Shown here one piece after another: positions 12,301 through 23,850 of a stretch of 64,000 nt of DNA (the stretch's first letter is position 1; every line of letters starts with the position of its first letter). The stretch lies in NCBI GenBank assembly GCA_947095535.1, contig OX352773.1, positions 255,835,590 to 255,899,589 of the forward strand, in the 5' to 3' direction. The notes under the pieces are model-generated. The model saw only the letters and a program-made list of their open reading frames with translations. It searched no databases and had not been told where the DNA came from. Source of the stretch: Poecilobothrus nobilitatus. Taxonomy: Eukaryota > Arthropoda > Insecta > Diptera > Dolichopodidae. The translations under genes were made by a program, and so were the position numbers.

Positions 12301-13260
12301 AATTGATATTCAACTTAAGGACTGTTCTGAGATATTTTTAATGTTAGTGTTAGTGGGTTATTTAAAAAAGAGGAAAAAAAAAATTTTCCAAGGATTAAAT
12401 GGAAAAATTACTTTAGGTAAAAAATATTTTATTTTTATAAAATTCTTAATATTTATTTATCTTATGAACAATGTATTTTTTTTTTTTTTTTTTATTTGGT
12501 TGAAACTGTGGAATTTGTGAAATTCTATCTTTATTTTAAATTTAGAATTTTTTTTTTTTGTTTTTTTTTTTATTTTTTTGAGTAATAAAATATATTAATT
12601 TATATTTCATTCTAAATTATTATAAAGTAAAACAATAGACCTACACCTACGCATGTTTGTTTTAATTTTAAAAAATATCCTAAAGGGACATATCAAATTA
12701 AATATTGAAAAATAAAAAATAATATTATAATATTTTAAATGAGGTTATGTCACTACACCTTGAATAGATTATTAAAAAGAGAAGAAGAAATTTGGCTAAC
12801 ATTTTGACATAATAAATATGAAAATAAATTAAAATAAATTATTTAAATAAATAATATAAATGATATATTTTTTTAAAAAAATACTCTAAATATCTGAATG
12901 TATAATCGTATAATAAATGTAAAAAATGATCAATTTTAGATTCAAACTCCAGAAATGCCAAAAAAATATTTTAACTTCTATACTAATTGCTTTTTTTGGA
13001 TTGAAAGCTTAGCACTGTATTTTTTTTTCTATTTTGCATACATTTAGTTATAAGTTTTAAAATTGGGATTACAGATGATTATCCTTATTAGGAATATAAC
13101 ATTTTTTATAACAGTTCAACCAACAATAATTTCGAACAATTTGTTTGTTTTCTTTAATGGTGCAAACGTTAACGTATCATATTTATATAGAGTCCTATTA
13201 AATTGACTTGGATTGTAGTCTATAGTTTTACATGTGACCTGTCTTCTATCTATAATATAA
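9335..13260. other. AT-rich spacer, no gene seen
   Basis: About 3.9 kb of A/T-rich sequence with many homopolymers and no frame of coding character. The only compositional oddity is the pyrimidine tract at 11,538-11,598, listed separately. Distant exons cannot be excluded by eye. Confidence 0.5.
11538..11598. repeat. CCTT-rich pyrimidine tract
   Basis: Repeated CCTTCCTTCCTT and TCTATCCTT / CTTGCTCTTGCTCC units make about 60 bp of almost pure pyrimidine, in contrast to the surrounding A/T sequence. Confidence 0.8.
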
Positions 13261-13268
13261 TACACAAG

Positions 13269-13292
13269 ATGTTGGCGAGACCTTGCCAACAT
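13269..13292. repeat. perfect 8-bp hairpin
   Basis: ATGTTGGC (13269-13276) and GCCAACAT (13285-13292) flank an 8-base loop. It could be a transposon-end hairpin. No second copy was recognised. Confidence 0.5.
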
Positions 13293-13389
13293 GTAAAAAA
13301 ATATATTTTATATCTATAATAAAACACTCACACTGAATGTAAACTAAACTGGCAATGATAATATTTCTGTATATTTATTTAATAAGTTA

Positions 13390-13545
13390 AAATTTTATTA
13401 TCAGAGACACAAATCTTTCACTCAAAGTATTATCAAGAGACACAAATCGTTCATTAAAAATATAAATAAATTTAGTAAATATTATTACGAGTGACCAAAT
13501 TTTCCACTAGAAGTATTATCAGAGACACAAACCGTTCATTAAAAG
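13390..13545. repeat. short dispersed direct repeats (AGAGACACAAA)
   Basis: AGAGACACAAA followed by TC/CC and a TTCA-containing segment occurs near 13,404, 13,437 and 13,515, with a weaker copy at about 14,226 (AGAGACATGAA). The spacing is irregular, so this is a decayed repeat cluster, not a clean tandem array. Confidence 0.55.
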
Positions 13546-14324
13546 TGAGTACAGTCAAAAAAGTTAAAGTACATACTTAAAAAACACACATTTTCAATAA
13601 AAATAAATTCAGCAAATTTTTAATTTTTAAATTTGACCGCCACATCCATTATGAACTGGTCGCAGCGGTAAATTAAAAATAAATTATTAATATTCTGTTG
13701 GCGTTTTCAATCTTTGTTTTGGAAAAAAAAAATAAAAATAGGTACCCTTAATAAAATTAAAACGCCTGAAAGTGAAAAGAGCAAAGTTTATAGTAAGTCT
13801 CATAATTATAAGAAAAAAATTATAGGCCGATTTTATTCTTGATTTTGTTTTCATTAGTATAAAAGCTTCGTAACAGACTTTAAAGTAATTTTGTTTATTT
13901 AAGTTGAAATTTAGATTTTTAAGCTAAATTTTCGGTATAACTGGTATAACATAAAATATTCGAAATTTTTTTATTAATATAAAATTCGGCAGACTTAAAT
14001 AATTATATTTCATAACAGAAATCAGAAACTTACCAAATATTATAGAAATGGATATTTTTCTTTAAAAAAAAGAAAAAATAACATAGAAAATATCATTTTA
14101 GAAGCCTTCTCTCACAATAGATTCATAATTTTGTACTAATTTATTATTAGACCATTAAATTAAAATGCTGTCGAAAACGACCCTCACAAAAAAAAGCTCC
14201 CAAAAATTTATGAAATTTCATTATCAGAGACATGAATCTTTTGTTAAATATACCAAAGACCTCTTCCAAAGTACTTTTAAATAAAATAAATTCAGCAAAT
14301 TTTTTTCAAGCAAAAAAAAACAAG

Positions 14325-15180
14325 TAAAAGTAACAGTAAGTCGATGCAACCGACTTATTTATACCCTACACCTAAAAAATTCAAATTAAATTACAAATCC
14401 ATAAGTTATTTTAGTTATGTACTTAATATACCTAAGCTAAAAAAATACATGTAATAATCCCTCCCTTAATATAGGTAGTAAGGGAGTCAGTATGATAACG
14501 TAAATGTTTTTGAATCTATAGAAATTGTGCAATTGCACAGGGGATTTTCTAGTTATAGTGTAATAATATAGAGACATCTTCGTAATTTTGTATGTATCCA
14601 TCATGTTTAGTAAATTAAAATATTGTGGTGCTATATGAGTTGTTTGGAAATTTTACCTAGTTCAACAACTCTAACCAGTTTCGAAAATTTTTTTATGTAC
14701 TCCCCATTTTGGTAAAATACAATGGATATTAAACCGTTTTCATAAGTTTTTAATGATCTATTAAAATGTTTTCGATTCTAATTTATTTGAATAGTTGAAA
14801 TTATTAAACTCTGTTCCTGGTTTGTGAATTTTATTTATAAAAACTCTAATGCATTGTCGATCGTACATTCGTATCTTCTCCATTAGACTTGAATTCTTAT
14901 TGTTTTACCATACGGAGATGCCAAAATAGGACTTATTAAAGTTAAATATGCGATAACTTTAACTCAATCGTGTAAATTTTTAGTTTTAAATAATTTTTTC
15001 GTTGCCATAATAGCTTTATTGGCTTTGAATATTGAATTTTTATATACAGTTAAGATTTTGATAAAGATGAATTCCAAGATATTTAATTACTTTTTGCTTA
15101 GGTTTGTTACTGTTGTACAATTGGGGCAGCCCAGTTATGGGCTTAGTGAAAATGATGATTTATGAAACTAAGCCATACTC
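14325..15180. mobile_element. family C Helitron/INE-like repeat (TATACCCTACACC type)
   Basis: The left end has a hairpin, AAGTCG (14338-14343) with CGACTT (14351-14356), followed by ATACCCTACACC. Further in are AAGGGAGTCAGTATGATAAC and AATTGTGCAATTGCACAGGG. From memory, fly interspersed repeats of the Helitron-like INE class carry ends of this style. The right limit is unclear. An inverted pair GGCTTAGT (15140-15147) and ACTAAGCC (15167-15174) lies near it. It has no coding content. Confidence 0.5.
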
Positions 15181-15378
15181 TATCTATGTCAATTTTTTTT
15201 GTTGTAGAGTAAGCACTTTTTCCTCAGTCTGAGTTTTTTTTCGCACTACAGTAAACAATATTTTGCTTTTTCCGTTTTGATTTTAGAATTTTTATTTATG
15301 AAAGTTAGAAAAATCTCACATAAGCTATGATAAACCTTAAACATGTTAAACAAAACAAAATGCGAAAAAAAAAACGAC

Positions 15379-16153
15379 GAAGAGTGCAGTAGAGTAGACT
15401 GTGTCAACTCTGGGGTACCCGTATGAACGTAATATATCCTGTTTCTATAAAACTTGATTATCTTTTGAAAATTCTTTGTGGAATTGTATGACAGCTACCC
15501 GAATCTATTGCACCAGCCCAACCACATTTTACAGAAATTGTTGCCATAAAACTTGATCATCATTTATAAGATTTTAGACGCCTAGCTTCATTAAGTTCCA
15601 AGAAGTGCAAGAAGCCTGAACCGGCTGCTCTAGACCAGTCAAATTTTATAAAAGTTGTTAGCATGTAATTCGACATCTCTTTACTAAATTTCAGATTCCT
15701 AGCTTCAGTAGACACTGAGTTATTTTTATTTAAAAAGAGAAGTTGTATGGCAGCTACCCGAACCTGTCGTACCATCACAACCAGTTTTACAGAAGTTGGT
15801 GCCATAAAACTTGATCAAAATTTCAGATACCTAGCTTCAATAGATACTGAGTTATTTCCATATAAAGAAAAAAGTTGTATGGCAGTCACTCCAATCCGGC
15901 GGTCGAAAATGCTGGATTTAAATAGCGAAACTAACAATTTTGCAAAAGTGACGTAAAAAAAATGCAGCCTCTTAACTCCCTTATTTTTAGAGTTAACATA
16001 CGAACGGAAGGGCGGACGTACATGGCTTAATCGAGTCAGAATTCGAATCTGAGCCGATCCATACATTTGACACTATATCTAGCTGAACTCCTTTAAGGTG
16101 CCACAAACGTAATGGCAAATTTATTATACCCATGAACATAGTTCATACGGATA
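15379..16153 (+). mobile_element. family B Helitron/INE-1-like repeat, left copy
   Basis: It starts GAAGAGTGCAGTAGAGTAGA, then TGTCAACTCTGGGGTACCCG. It ends with a hairpin at 16,126-16,153 built from ATGAAC ATA GTTCAT. Inside, modules containing GCTACCCGAA and CATAAAACTTGATCA alternate with CCTAGCTTCA blocks. Near the end are GGCGGACGTACATGGCTTAA and AATCTGAGCCGATCCATACA. The hairpin, the GAGTCAGAATTCGAATCTGA segment and the nearby GGAC-type tract match the layout I recall for INE-1/DINE-1 elements of flies. It is non-coding, and short frames inside are chance. Confidence 0.75.
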
Positions 16154-17976
16154 TAAAAAATCTAAATAGAATAATAAGCACATAAATCTAAAATAACATG
16201 ACAAACAATTTAAATTATACTTGTTATATTTGAACCATAACATAAAATTAGAAACACAATGCTAATAAATTTCAAGTACCAAATGATAAAAATCTTAAGA
16301 AAAAAACTACAATTATTCTGAACACCTTTAAATTTATTCAATCTATAATAATTTCACTAATAAAATTTTTTTTTTATTTTTCACTAAACTACGCATTGCT
16401 AATAAAAATATTAAGGGATTTTCTTAGACATTCACTTCGTTCTCTTCCAATAAAAAAAAAATGTACATAATCATGATATTGTCAATTTTAATCAAGGCGA
16501 TAAATATTAATTTAATTTTTTTATTTGTTTTTTATTCTCTCATTCTAAAAAGTGTTGACTCATGCAATGCGAATATAATTTCAGACCACTTAGAATAGAT
16601 TAAAAAAAATAAAACAAGCCGAATTACTAAAAGATTGGGAAGCAAAAACCAATTGGAAAGAAGAATGAAGATCAAATAAAAAAAGAAAAAATAAATGCAC
16701 TCATTATTATAACAGTGATTTCAAACAATTTTTATAACTATCTAAACAAACATTAAATTGGACATCTTTGGAATGAAAAACTACATCTGAAAAGTTTAAA
16801 CTTAATCGATCGATAAATTATTTAGACAGATGTCAACAAAAAAATTAAAAATTTGATAGAGATTTAACCAAAAACATTTCATAGTAGACTATCTTCAAGT
16901 CTAAAATTCTTATAAGAATTATTTTTACATCCATTTTTGTTTTAAGTGATTGACATGCTAGGATAGGTTAAATTATCGCAAATGAATTGACAATAGTGAA
17001 CATATTCAGCAAGGTACAAAACTTCAGAAAACTTTAAAATCAACCAGTCAAAACATTTAGTAAAGAACAAAGATAGTTTAACAGATTCTTATGCCAGGTC
17101 AAGAGATCTCGAATTAGAAGCAGTGCTTAAAGTTTTTCCATGTGCATAGCAATGTTAATGCAAATTATAGTTATAATCAGATTCGGCGTTTAGGATTACG
17201 TATAAGGTAAACAAAGGACATTTTCCTACTTTATATTGTTCACGACTAGAATTATTTAATTTTTACAATCCATTCCATTCAATCTAGAAAAAATTTTGTC
17301 TGATACATACAGTTTATAAATCACTGCATCAATTTTTTTAATTTTTTTTTTTTTATAAAAATGTATTTTTGTATTTCTAAAAATATATTCTTAAGATATA
17401 AACCTGTTTAAGATATCCGATTTGTACGATTCTTTTTATAATAAAGTTTTGTAATTAAGTATGTAAATTTAAAAAATGTTCGCAATAAATTTTTAAATTA
17501 AACCATGGGTAAAAATAAAATTAGAGATATTTATGTAAAGCTAATGACAGGTTACAATTATGTTTTAACATATTGTGAATATGATCATGTGTGTAATAAA
17601 TTATTGGATTAGATTAAAATCATTAGATATAATCAACAGTCAATGATTTACAAATAAATTATAATGTAAAATATTAACATTTATTTTTGTGTTCAAAGTG
17701 ATTATCTTTTTTTTCTTTTTTCTTTTGTAAAATTGTAAAACACTTTTATATCAAATTAATAATAAAGATTTCATTATGATTTAATATTAAGAAATTCTAA
17801 TGAATGAATGACAGGTTCCTGCGACAAATAAAAATGAACAGAATGAGTTAATTATTAATAAATTTGTTATACTGTATAGGAAAATATTAAATTAGAAGTT
17901 GTTGATAACTTCATACAAATACAAAACTTTTGATCACTTTCGGCCTCAGTTTTAATTTATGTCCTTAATTTAAACA
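16154..17976. other. AT-rich spacer, no gene seen
   Basis: No frame of coding character and no repeat recognised. Confidence 0.5.
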
Positions 17977-19570
17977 AGGAAGAATACAGTTGCCTTTGTC
18001 AACTCTTAGATACCCGTACGAACCGTTAGTATGTTCACAGCCTGTCACTCTGCTCACAATATTATTTTTTTAATATTTTAGTATTTTAAAATAATTTGGG
18101 TGAATTTTATAATTTCTAGAACTATGGGTTGTACATATATTCAAACTATATGTTTATATGTACATTCTTCAAAAGCAGATTCTAGCCTTTCACATAACGA
18201 TTATCAATCCAAAACTTTTTCAAATATTCTATAGTACCATTTAATACTAAGCGATAAATGTATATTAAATTTACTTAGTACAAAATAGTAAATATAATTT
18301 TAAATATTATATTATATTATATTTAAATATTCCATTGACAGAATAATTTCTTATAAGTACAATAAAATACATATATGTATGTAAATACGGCGCTATATAA
18401 TATAAATCTATACTCTTATCATTCATTCACTAGTGACATATACGATATGTAAATAAACATGATATTATATAAGTATGTATATATATATATATTAATAGCA
18501 TATAAATAAAAATTCTTCAAGCAACCGTTATGTTGTTTATTTATTTACATTTTTATGTACTACGCATTATATCCTCAACAATTTCAAATTATCGAGTGAA
18601 ACAAAATGGAAAAAATTCGTTGAAGAAATTTGTTAGAAAATTTGAAAAAATCAAGTAACACTTTCGTCAATTATAAAGTAACCCTATATTATTAAAAAAA
18701 GTTGTTAACAGAAATAAGAGCATAATGTTGAAGCTTTAATTTTTGTGTATTACTTCAAAAAAATTTTAACATGTGTTCAAGTTACAGGTGTTTAAAAATA
18801 AGAAATTTTCAGTTTTTGACCCCTTACAGCTCCTAAACGGGGAGTGATACAAAAAAAATTTTTTAAATGACTCATACTTATTTTCAAAGATCTAACTTCT
18901 GTCAAAATTTCAAGTTTCCAACTTAAACCGTTTAGAAGATAGAAGGGTTGAAGGATTTTGCAAAATTTGAGTTTCACATAACGGTAAATTAAGACACCGT
19001 ATGCCACAAATATATATTTATTGTGTATACACTTTTAAAGCTAATAAAAGTAGTAATCGTTTGGCGTTTTCAAAATGAAGATATACCTTATACAACTTGT
19101 GCTATAACAATTTAAATATAGAGCTTTTTTGAACTTTTTGGGAGCTGTAGCTCCGTAACGGGTGGGGCTACAAAGAAAAGTTATTAATAAAATAAAATAA
19201 AATTAATATTTTTGTAAGGTCTATCAGCAGTTAAAATTCCATAGCTCTATTGCAAAAAAAATGTGGGGATCTAAAAGTTAGGTGTTCGAGAGCTACCCTA
19301 AGGCTTGGTCCAAACTCAACCAAAAAAAATAGGGAACCTAGAAATTACTCCCAGAATATTTTGTGTAAATTTCAAGATTCTAGCTTTCTTAGTTTTTGAG
19401 TTAGCGTGCTGACGGACGGACGGACTAACGGACGGACGGACATGGCTCAAAAGTCTTAGAATTTTTTTCTGATCCGATCCATACCTTTGAAGGTATATCT
19501 AGCTCGCTTATTTCGAGGTGTTACAAACGGAGGAGTAATTTTATTATACCCGATCCTATCGTACGGGTAT
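17977..19570 (+). mobile_element. family B element with a family A-type body (mosaic)
   Basis: The left end (about 17,977-18,025) matches family B: AGGAAGAATACAG, then TGTCAACTCTTAGATACCCG. The right end (19,400-19,570) is also family B: a GGAC tract, ACATGGCTCAAAAG, GATCCGATCCATACCTTTGA, then a hairpin ATACCCG...CGGGTAT at 19,546-19,570. Between about 18,640 and 19,260 the sequence instead matches the family A copy at 53,548-54,379: CTTTCGTCAATT, CCCCTTACAGCTCCTAAACG, GAGTTTCACATAACGGTA and GCTGTAGCTCCGTAACGGGT. The stretch 18,050-18,600 is AT-rich filler of unknown origin. Confidence 0.65.
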
Positions 19571-19727
19571 AATTAGTCCATCTATTTATTATTATACCCG
19601 TATGAACTATGTTCAAGGGTATAATAAATTTGCCATTACGTTTGTGACACCTTAAAGGAGTCGAGCTAGATATAGTGTCAAAGGTATGGATCGGCTCAGA
19701 ATCGAATTCTGAGTCGATTAAGCCATG

Positions 19728-19783
19728 TACGTCCGTCCGTCCGTCCGTCCGTCCGTCCGTCCGTCCGTCCGTCCGTCCGTCCG
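19728..19783. repeat. (CCGT)n microsatellite, about 13 units
   Basis: An uninterrupted run of CCGT units inside the family B element, followed by CCGCACGATAACTCAAAAAA. Shorter versions of the same tract (CCGT or its complement GGAC) occur in family A copies near 9,256, 35,540, 49,626 and 54,306. Confidence 0.95.
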
Positions 19784-19974
19784 CACGATAACTCAAAAAA
19801 TAAAGGAGCTAGGGGGCTGAAATTTTTTTTACGTCACTTTTGCAAAATTGTTAGTTTTGCTATTTAAATCCAACATTTTCGGTCGGCGGGTTCGAGTAGC
19901 TGCCATACAACTTCTATCTTTATATAGAAATAACTCAGTATCTATTAAAGCTAGGTTTCTGAAATTTTGCAAAT

Positions 19975-20493
19975 GATGATCAAGTTTTATGGCAACAACT
20001 TCTGTAAAATTTGGTTGTGCTGGTGCAGCGGGTTCGGGTAGCTGCCATACAACTTCTCCGTTTAAATGAGAATAACTCAGTGTTTATTGAAGCTAGGAAT
20101 CTGAAATTTAGTAAAGAGGTGTCGAGTTACATGCCAACAACTTTTGTAAAATTTGGTTGGTCTAGAGCAGCCGGTTCAGACTTCTTGCACCTCTTGGAAC
20201 CTAATGAAGCTAGGCGTCTGAAATTTTGCAAATGATGATCAAGTTTTATGGCAACAACTTCTGTAAAATTTGGTTGTGCTGGTGCAGCGGGTTCGGGTAG
20301 CTGCCATACAACTTCTCCGTTTAAATGAGAATAACTCAGTGTTTATTGAAGCTAGGAATCTGAAATTTGGTAAAGAGGTGTCGAGTTACATGCCAACAAC
20401 TTTTGTAAAATTTGGTTGGTCTAGAGCAGCCGGTTCAGACTTCTTGCACCTCTTGGAACCTAATGAAGCTAGGCGTCTGAAATTTTGCAAATG
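19975..20493. repeat. 259-bp tandem duplication
   Basis: Two adjacent units are nearly identical. GCGGGTTCGGGTAGCTGCCA recurs at exactly 259-bp spacing, and the two units differ by about one base over most of their length (AAATTTAGTAAAG against AAATTTGGTAAAG). The very high identity implies recent duplication. Confidence 0.9.
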
Positions 20494-20606
20494 ATGATCC
20501 AGTTTTATGGCAACAACTTCTACAAAATTTGGTTGTGCTGGTGCAACGGGTTCGGGTAGCTGCCATACAAAATCTCTTTTTAAATGAAAAGAACTCAGTG
20601 TCCGTC

Positions 20607-21830
20607 CGCACGATAACTCAAAAAATAGAGGAGCTAGGAGGCTGAAAATTTTTTTACGTCACTTTTGTAAAATTGTTAGTTTTGCTATTTAACTCCAGCA
20701 TTTTCTGTCCCCGAGTTCGGGTAGCTGCCATACAACTTCTTTCTTTAAATAGAAATAACCCAGTGTCTCTTCAATCTAGGTATCTGAAATTTTGCGAATG
20801 ATGATCAGGTTTTATGGCAACAACTTCTACAAAATTTGGTTGTGGTGGTGCGACGGGTTCGGGTAGCTGCCATACAAAATCTCTTTTTAAATGAAAAGAA
20901 CTCAGTGTCCGTCCGCACGATAACTCAAAAAATAAAGGAGCTAGGAGGCTGAAATTTTTTTTACGTCACTCTTGCAAAATTGTTAGTTTTGCTATTTAAC
21001 TCCAGCATTTTCGGCCGCCGGGTTCGAGTAGCTGCCATACAACTTCTTTCTTTAAATAGAAATAACTCAGTGTCTGTTCAATCTAGGTATCTGAAATTTT
21101 GCAAATGATGATCAAGTTTTATGGCAACAACTTCTACAAAATTTGGTTGTGGTGGTGCGACGGGTTCGGGTAGCTGCCATACAAAATCTCTTTTTAAATG
21201 AAAAGAACTCAGTGTCTGTCCGCACGATAACTCAAAAAATAAAGGAGCTAGGAGGCTGAAATTTTTTTTACGTCATTCTTGCAAAATTGTTAGTTTTGCT
21301 ATTTAACTCCAGCATTTTCGGCCGCCGGGTTCGAGTAGCTGCCATACAACTTCTTTCTTTAAATAGAAATAACTCAGTGTCTGTTCAATCTAGGTATCTG
21401 AAATTTTGCGAATGATGATCAAGTTTTATGGCAACAACTTCTGCAAAATTTGGTTGTGGTGGTGTGACGGGTTCGGGTAGCTGCCATACAAAATCTCTTT
21501 TTAAATGAAAGAACTCAGTGTCCGTCCGCACGATAACTCAAAAAATAAAGGAGTTAGGAGGCTGCAATTTTTTTTACGTCACTTTTACAAAATTGTTAGT
21601 TTTGCTATTTAACTCCAGCATTTTCGGCCGCCGGGTTCGAGTAGCTGCCATACAACTTCTTTCTTTAAATGGAAATAACCCAGTGTCTATTCAATCTAGG
21701 TATCTGAAATTTTGCAAATGATGATCGAGTTTTATGGCAACAACTTCTGTAAAATTTTGTTGTGATGATATGACAGGTTCGGATAGTTGCCATACAACTT
21801 CTCTTTTTAAATGAAAATAACTCAGTGTCT
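20607..21830. repeat. 307-bp tandem array, about four units
   Basis: CGCACGATAACTCAAAAAAT recurs at 20,607, 20,914, 21,221 and 21,527, giving spacings of 307, 307 and 306 bp. Each unit contains GCAAAATTGTTAGTTTTGCT-type sequence, a CCGGGTTCGAGTAGCTGCCA-like segment, and a second GGGTTCGGGTAGCTGCCATA. The last unit decays after about 21,760. Confidence 0.9.
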
Positions 21831-22134
21831 ATTGAAGCTAGCTATCTGAAATTTAGTGAAAAAGTGTCGAATTGCATGCCAAAAACTTTTGTAAAATTTG
21901 AATGGCCTAAAGCAGCCGGTTCAGGCTTTTTGCATTTCTTGGAACTTAATGAAGCTAGGCGCAATAGATTCGGGTAGCTATCATACAACTCCACAATTTA
22001 CATAAATATAACTCTGTAGTTCGGTACTAAAACTCTGAATGTTTTTAAAAGATGATCAAGTTTTATAGAAACAGGATATATTACGTTCATACGGGTATCC
22101 CAGAGTTGACACAGTCTACTCTACTGCACTCTTC

Positions 22135-23609
22135 CTCGTTCATAATAATATCGTAAAAATTATTTATCTAGTTCTGTGTATAACACTATAGTGTTATACT
22201 ATAAATTACTTATTTGTGAAATCGTGGTGAAATCGATTGGAAACCCAAAACGATTTGTATGCAATTTTATTTCAATTTTTAGGCAGATTATACTTTTCTA
22301 TTGTGAATTTTTTCGAATTCACTTTTCGAAAACACTTTGATTGTGAGTAAAGGAACGATAAAAATGTGTATTAGAGTTTTTCTTAAAAAAATATGAATTA
22401 AAAAAAAAAAATCTGATGAAAGTAAAAGATTTTATTTTAGAATTTATTTTACTTTTGCCATTTACAAAGTGTTACCGGCCTTCGTTCCTATAAAATGAAG
22501 AGAAATGTTAAGTTTGGATTTAACATTTATAGAATTTCTACAGAATTTATTATGAAACAACTCAATAACTTATTTATAAAACTCTATAAAAATTTTTATA
22601 TCCATTGAAAAATATTTATTATCGAATTTCATCAATTACTAAAGAATGCAACGTCTCTTAGAATTAGTATCTATTTTGTAAATGATTCGACTAGTTTGAA
22701 TGAAAATTGTTCGAGAAATTTTTTGAAAATCATATTTTTAAAAAATAGATTTGTTTTAATTATTCAAAGTATATTTTATAATTTTATTTATAAAATTTTA
22801 GCTTCACCTCATTTATTCATTCATAAAAATTAATATTTTATTACAAAGATTTCATTTTATAGTTTTACAAAACAAATTAAAAAAAAATTTTAAATATTAA
22901 TGAGCCATTTTTTGTAAATAAATTAATGAAAATTTAAAAAAAAATATTTAGAGGAAAAACATTTCCTTTTTTATTTCTTAGTAAACAAATAACAAATCTT
23001 TTAAAAAAGTAAACAAAAATTTTTTTTTCAAAATTATGAAATTTAAAAGAAAATGTTTTTTTTTTGTTTTTTTAGTTTCATCTAACAACAAAATTATAAA
23101 TGATATTCTATAAAATAAATTTCGTTTATTATGTTGAAGTAAAATCATTGAATAAATCTTTGATTTTAATTTTTTTTTTACGGGACGGTGGAAACATCGA
23201 AAGTCACTCACAAGTTTAAAACGAAACTCAGTTGCATAAAATTTTATTAGCCATCGACCAAAAACGATTCTATTATTTTTTTAATTACAACTGGATTACA
23301 AAAGAAAGTCTAAGTGATTTTACATTATACATAGAGATATTACTTTGTTTAGGAGTATGTAATATTATATATGTATATACTAATCGAGCAAGTTGACTCA
23401 ATTTATATTCCTTTGCATAATATAAGGATATTTTACATAATTACATGCGACTTCCTATCCTTAGCTATACATTTACTTTGATAGAGATAGACCATTTGTA
23501 GGAAATTAATGAGTGAACTTACTCGATTAGTTAATTTTTTTTTTTTTGCGAGGGCAGATGGGAATTATCACAAGACACAATAGAGGAGTAAAACGAGCAC
23601 AACTCCTCT
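22135..23609. other. AT-rich spacer, no gene seen
   Basis: A/T-rich, no coding character, no repeat recognised. Confidence 0.5.
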
Positions 23610-23850
23610 ATAAGTGTGTGGGACTTTAGGTTATATGACCTTTAGGTTTATATGACCTTTGCACGTTGTTAATGTAATCATCATCAATTTTGGGGAACAC
23701 ATGGGAGATGGTTCCATATTCACGATGTTCGTTCCACAATATGCCGAATTATGCCATCTGAAAATTTGAACTACATATGGATGAACAACAGAAGTTCTTC
23801 TTGTTTCTCTTTGGAATGCTTTCAGGGGAGACAAAAACAGCCATTTAAAT
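23610..23850 (-). pseudogene. decayed 3' end of a LINE reverse-transcriptase ORF
   Basis: The minus strand reads SPLKAFQRETRRTSVVHPY, then IFRWHNSAYCGTNIVN. These line up with MPPLKQFQRNTRGAASAHFY and IPRWFKTGYGNSFVVRTAKM in the LINE at 63,045-63,743. After that point the frame shifts: the expected MWN-LPSHVFP block is readable only in another frame (TGGAAC...CATGTGTTCCCC on the minus strand). A short GGTTTATATGACC/GGTTATATGACC duplication lies at the 3' end. It is an inactive fragment of the C-terminal region only. Confidence 0.7.

Larger units (their letters stand above)
19594..22134 (-). mobile_element. family B Helitron/INE-1-like repeat, expanded right copy
   Basis: It is the reverse of the copy at 15,379-16,153. 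It opens with the hairpin ATACCCGTATGAAC TAT GTTCAAGGGTAT (19,594-19,622). Next come CGAGCTAGATATAGTGTCAA and ATTCTGAGTCGATTAAGCCA, then a long (CCGT)n tract, then tandem arrays of 259 bp and 307 bp. It ends with the 90-bp terminal block shared with 15,379-15,468. At about 2.5 kb it is more than three times the length of the left copy, almost entirely through internal duplication. It is non-coding. Confidence 0.75.

Noticed and set aside
20011..21721. Several 67-74 codon frames with near-identical sequence (VRVAAIQLL, EARNLKF)
   Set aside because: They are the same frame in tandem non-coding repeat units of a Helitron/INE-like element; the repetition reflects DNA duplication, not a protein family.
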